8,444 nt of DNA from Chloroflexota bacterium (GTDB lineage: Bacteria; Chloroflexota; Anaerolineae; Caldilineales; Caldilineaceae). Positions 6,366 through 8,444 of this stretch are shown here, in pieces (the stretch's first letter is position 1; every line of letters starts with the position of its first letter). The stretch is from NCBI GenBank assembly GCA_003451595.1, contig DMDA01000042.1:1-8444 (forward strand), written 5' to 3'. The position numbers and the translations under genes are program-made. The notes below the pieces were generated by a model that saw only the letters and a list, made by a program, of their open reading frames with translations, was not told where the DNA came from and did not search any database.

Positions 6366-6803
6366 ATGCCCACCGCCAGTTTGATGACGGAAAAGTTGCC
6401 TTTGATCAAGGTCGTCGGTGTGAGCGCCAGCGGCAAGTCTACGCTGGTGAGCTGGCTGCGGGCGGCTGGCTGGAACGCTCGCCCGGTCAGTCAGGAGCAT
6501 AGCGACGTGCAGGACCTCTGGAAGCAGTTTGGTTTTCCGCAGGTTCTGATCTTTCTCGACAATGATCTGTCGGGTCAACGGGCGCGGCGCCCTGATGTGA
6601 GTTGGGACGCGCAAAACCTGGAAGCGGAGCGCCGACGACTACGCCACGCCTATGAACACGCTGATCTACGCCTCAACACCAGCACTCTCTCCGTTGAGCA
6701 GGTGCGGGAGGTGGTGGCGGCTTTTCTTGGCGCCAGAGCGATCCGCCGTTCCGCCACTGCGTTGCCGCCACTCCCTCGCACGGGCGGTGGCGCTCCAGAC
6801 TGA
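6366..6803 (+). CDS. Small P-loop kinase-like NTPase
   Basis: A 145-residue cytosolic nucleotide-binding protein of unknown substrate. Walker A is VGVSASGKSTL (Gly18 to Thr26, with Lys24), directly after a first beta strand LIKVV. LIFLDNDL (61-68) is a strand-Asp element like Walker B or a kinase core strand. The C-terminal pattern LEAERRRLRHAYEHADLRLN, then a Thr/Ser turn and SVEQVREVV, resembles the lid and last helix of small-molecule kinases such as adenylylsulfate or gluconate kinase. The protein is short for these families, and the last 25 residues look disordered. ATG 6366 is preferred over the in-frame GTG 6360 because GAGGTGA (6357-6363) then serves as the ribosome site, with AGG five bases from the ATG. 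It is last in the plus-strand operon, and 12 bases separate it from the convergent moaDE stop. A phosphotransferase role is inferred from fold only. Confidence 0.82.
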   Translation: MPTASLMTEKLPLIKVVGVSASGKSTLVSWLRAAGWNARPVSQEHSDVQDLWKQFGFPQVLIFLDNDLSGQRARRPDVSWDAQNLEAERRRLRHAYEHADLRLNTSTLSVEQVREVVAAFLGARAIRRSATALPPLPRTGGGAPD

Positions 6804-6815
6804 ACGTGGCGAACC

Positions 6816-7568
6816 TTAGGTGTTGCGCCTGGCATAGGCGGCGGCCAACTCCGGCTGGCGCGGGCCTTCGACCCACACCTGACCGTCGGCCCAATTTTCT
6901 TCTTTCCAGATCGGCACGATCGCTTTCAGGCGCTCGATGGCGTATTGGCACGCCTCAAAACAGCCATCGCCGCGATGGGGCGTCGCTACAGCGATGACAA
7001 CGCTCGGCTCGCCGATCTCTAGCCGTCCAACGCGATGTAGAATGCTCACTGCTGCTACCTTGGGCCACTGCGCCATGATCTCGTCGCCGATGCGCGCCAG
7101 CATAGCTTCGGCCATTTCGGTGTAGGCTTCGTAGTTGAGAAAGTCGGTGCCGCGCACGCCGCTCTCGGTTGACGTTTCCCCGCGCACAATGCCGGCAAAG
7201 GTTGTGATCGCTCCACAGTCCGGTCGCGTCACGCGCCGGGCGACTGCATCCAGCGAGAGGGGTTGTGTCGTGATCTCAAAGCGTTTCATGGCTCCTCCTC
7301 GAACTTGCGCGGTGGCGCTGTCGCTGCCGCCTGAGACCGGCGGGAAGATCGCCACCTCGTCGCCGTCGCGCAGCACCTGATCGCCTTTGGCGTACTCCTG
7401 ATTGACTGCGGCGTAGAATGTGCGCTGGCTGATGGTAAGCGCAGGGAAGCGTGCATCGATAGCGGCCAACGCATCGTCGAGCGTGGCGCCAGCGGGCAAC
7501 TCAAGCGTTTGCTTTGACCAGCCAGCTAACTGTCGTAGTGTGGCAAAGAGTCGAACGTCGATCTGCAT
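6816..7568 (-). CDS. Fused MoaD-MoaE molybdopterin synthase
   Basis: Both subunits of molybdopterin synthase are in one 250-residue chain; the enzyme converts cyclic pyranopterin monophosphate to molybdopterin in the cytosol. Residues 1-81 are MoaD (ubiquitin fold, MQIDVRLFATLRQLAG to EVAIFPPVSGG), ending in the Gly80-Gly81 that carries the thiocarboxylate. Residues 82-93 are a linker. Residues 94-250 are MoaE, with TTFAGIVRG, ATPHRGDGCFEACQYAIERL and KAIVPIWKEE; Lys215 and Lys222 correspond to the catalytic lysines and HRGD (198-201) is typical. MoaD normally needs a free C-terminal Gly-Gly. The fused MoaX of Mycobacterium tuberculosis is reported to be cleaved after it, so cleavage is likely here too. 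ATG 7568 has AAGGA six bases upstream. The gene lies 59 bases after moaC in a cofactor operon. An internal start may also give free MoaE. Family assignment is secure. Confidence 0.95.
   Translation of the reverse strand: MQIDVRLFATLRQLAGWSKQTLELPAGATLDDALAAIDARFPALTISQRTFYAAVNQEYAKGDQVLRDGDEVAIFPPVSGGSDSATAQVRGGAMKRFEITTQPLSLDAVARRVTRPDCGAITTFAGIVRGETSTESGVRGTDFLNYEAYTEMAEAMLARIGDEIMAQWPKVAAVSILHRVGRLEIGEPSVVIAVATPHRGDGCFEACQYAIERLKAIVPIWKEENWADGQVWVEGPRQPELAAAYARRNT
7287..7300 (-). promoter_or_regulatory. Internal ribosome-binding site and ATG for MoaE inside the moaD-moaE fusion
   Basis: Read on the minus strand, GAGGAGGAGCC runs straight into ATG (start at 7289). The AGGAGG core is four bases from the ATG, a near-ideal Shine-Dalgarno. 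The same bases encode linker residues Arg-Gly-Gly-Ala (90-93) of the fusion, and the ATG encodes Met94, exactly where an unfused MoaE (MKRFEITTQPLSL) would begin. Free MoaE of 157 residues would therefore be made alongside the fusion. Use of this site is inferred. Confidence 0.7.
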
Positions 7569-7627
7569 ACTGCATCCTTCCCTGATTCTACAAACGCGTG
7601 TGGTGCGTGGTGATGGTTGCGTGCACC

Positions 7628-8191
7628 TTATCTGTCCTGCTCGCTTCCCGACTCGCTTCCCGACTCGCTTCCCGACTTGGTCTCGATGGATGCGCCCAAT
7701 GCTATCGGTGATGGTGTGGCGCGCTGCCAGTCGCCAGACTTGCCGCCGCTTTTCTGGAGCAGGCGAATGTCGCCGATGACCATTTCTTTGTCGAGCGCCT
7801 TTGCCATGTCGTAAATCGTCAGTGCTGCAACGCTCACCGCTGTCAGCGCCTCCATTTCCACGCCGGTCTGTCCGTTGCAGCGCACAGTGGCAGTGATCAG
7901 CACGCGCGCCGCAACGTCATCGATCTCGAATTCCACCGCCACTTTGCTGAGCAGCAGCGTGTGGCAAAGCGGGATCAGCTCCGGCGTGCGCTTGGCGGCC
8001 ATGATGCCGGCGATGCGGGCGGCGGCCAATACGTCACCCTTGGGGGCTGTTCCTGCACGAATTGCAGCCAGGGTTGTCGGCGCCATGCGCACCTCGCCTG
8101 CAGCAACGGCCGTGCGGGTGGTCACAGCCTTGTCGCCGACATCAACCATCGTCGCATGACCCTGGGCGTCTAGATGAGTTAGATTTGACAT
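7628..8191 (-). CDS. moaC: Cyclic pyranopterin monophosphate synthase MoaC
   Basis: This is the second enzyme of molybdenum-cofactor synthesis. It converts the 3',8-cyclo-GTP made by MoaA into cyclic pyranopterin monophosphate, as a cytosolic hexamer. The 187 residues carry the hallmark blocks MVDVGDKAVTTRTAVAAGEV (15-34), KGDVLAAARIAGIMAAKRTP (51-70), ELIPLCHTL and TGVEMEALTAVSVAALTIYD with the following MAKALDKEMVI. Lys51 and Asp128 fall on the catalytic residues known from Escherichia coli. The core ends at about residue 157 (KSGGKSGDW). The remaining 30 residues are an extra tail ending in three SGSE units encoded by a perfect 12-bp tandem repeat. The frame is open further upstream (to 8338), but ATG 8191 starts exactly at the family N-terminus MSNLTHLDAQG; only a weak AAGG lies upstream. 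It sits 52 bases after the moeA stop and 59 before moaDE, in one operon. No moaA is in the window. Confidence 0.96.
   Translation of the reverse strand: MSNLTHLDAQGHATMVDVGDKAVTTRTAVAAGEVRMAPTTLAAIRAGTAPKGDVLAAARIAGIMAAKRTPELIPLCHTLLLSKVAVEFEIDDVAARVLITATVRCNGQTGVEMEALTAVSVAALTIYDMAKALDKEMVIGDIRLLQKSGGKSGDWQRATPSPIALGASIETKSGSESGSESGSEQDR
7641..7676 (-). repeat. Three perfect 12-bp tandem copies in the moaC 3' end
   Basis: TCGCTTCCCGAC is repeated without mismatch at 7641-7652, 7653-7664 and 7665-7676. On the coding strand each copy gives Ser-Gly-Ser-Glu, so the MoaC tail gains three units of a flexible acidic linker just before its stop. Copy-number change would keep the frame and probably be tolerated, because it lies beyond the conserved MoaC core. 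Confidence 0.95.
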
Positions 8192-8243
8192 AACGTTTAT
8201 TGCCTTGTCGATGATTCGTTGCGCAACAGGTATGTCCACATTG

Positions 8244-8444
8244 TCACGCCGACCCAGCCAAATCGCCAATGAGCAGGGCGGTGACGATGCTGCCCGCCGC
8301 CAGTACGCCTTCGCCCTGGGGCACTTCCAGCAGAGCATTGGCGGAACGCATACTCAGCAAACGGCTACTTGCCTGGTTGCCCGTGCTTTCGGCAATGAAG
8401 CCACCGCGTCCGGCGTGGAGCGTCGCGTCCCAGCGGATGACGGC
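8244..8444 (-). CDS. moeA: Molybdopterin molybdenumtransferase MoeA, C-terminal fragment
   Basis: The last 66 residues of MoeA, which ligates molybdate to adenylylated molybdopterin; the rest lies beyond the right edge. The segment ESTGNQASSRLLSMRSANAL, then LEVPQGEGVLAAGSIVTALL, matches the MoeA C-terminal beta domain. In that domain QxSxxLxSMxxANxLxxxPxG and a final G-x-x-V strand are typical. The stop TGA is at 8246-8244. It is the first visible gene of the minus-strand cofactor operon and is followed after 52 bases by moaC. The short length visible means a MoeA-like fusion cannot be excluded, but the neighbours fit. Confidence 0.88.
   Translation of the reverse strand, partial: AVIRWDATLHAGRGGFIAESTGNQASSRLLSMRSANALLEVPQGEGVLAAGSIVTALLIGDLAGSA

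Noticed and set aside
5529..6614. Long minus-strand open frame of 361 codons opposite the phosphatase and P-loop genes
   Set aside because: It is antisense to two well-supported genes, its composition is rich in Arg, His and Gln as in GC-rich shadow frames, it contains the repeat array, and it shows no domain.
6764..6795. Possible hairpin from CGCCAC and GTGGCG near the end of the P-loop gene
   Set aside because: It is a six-base stem with a long loop, inside the coding region, and no T-run follows, so it is not a credible terminator.
8218..8227. Ten-base palindrome GTTGCGCAAC between moeA and moaC
   Set aside because: It is perfect, but short palindromes of this kind are expected by chance in GC-rich DNA; no second copy or promoter lies beside it, and it is too small for a Moco riboswitch.
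8192..8338. In-frame upstream extension of moaC to 8338
   Set aside because: The extension overlaps the moeA C-terminus in another frame and its residues do not resemble MoaC; the family N-terminus begins at ATG 8191.

Overview
The window most likely comes from a bacterium of the phylum Chloroflexota, in an assembly of short reads. The evidence for the phylum is indirect. The sequence is GC-rich. It has a membrane protein with an N-terminal four-cysteine module and long Pro/Thr linkers of a style I associate with that phylum. It also has a fused MoaD-MoaE and a mix of strong Shine-Dalgarno sites with apparently leaderless starts. I could run no search, so the phylum is an inference. The first 19 bases are an exact Tn5/Nextera mosaic end, so the contig begins in library adapter and real sequence starts at base 20.

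Layout. Bases 20-925 (minus) hold an aldo/keto reductase cut off at its C-terminus. It is divergent from an EamA-type drug/metabolite transporter (1040-1924, plus), and the 114-base gap between them carries a good sigma70-like promoter. After a 130-base gap with a 15-bp tandem repeat and an extended -10 element comes a five-gene plus-strand run. In order these are a CCA-adding enzyme/poly(A)-polymerase family protein with an HD domain (2055-3602), a single-pass membrane protein with a cytosolic Cys module and extracytoplasmic beta domains (3633-5168), an XRE-type helix-turn-helix protein (5199-5558), a PP2C/SpoIIE-type phosphatase (5574-6287) and a small P-loop kinase-like protein (6366-6803). 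Gaps of 15-78 bases suggest one operon. The last junction contains a second 15-bp tandem repeat that runs into the next gene's ribosome-binding site.

The right end, on the minus strand, is a molybdenum-cofactor operon transcribed moeA (partial, 8244-8444), moaC (7628-8191), moaDE (6816-7568). MoaC makes cyclic pyranopterin monophosphate, MoaD/MoaE insert the dithiolene sulfurs to give molybdopterin, and MoeA inserts molybdate. It converges on the plus-strand operon with only 12 bases between stop codons.

The best leads are four. The moaD-moaE fusion has a linker encoded by a perfect Shine-Dalgarno followed by an in-frame ATG. The membrane protein, HTH, phosphatase and P-loop cassette could be an undescribed signalling module. 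The repeat array at the phosphatase/P-loop junction lies between near-duplicate stop/start segments. The CCA-family gene appears to have a near-leaderless promoter.
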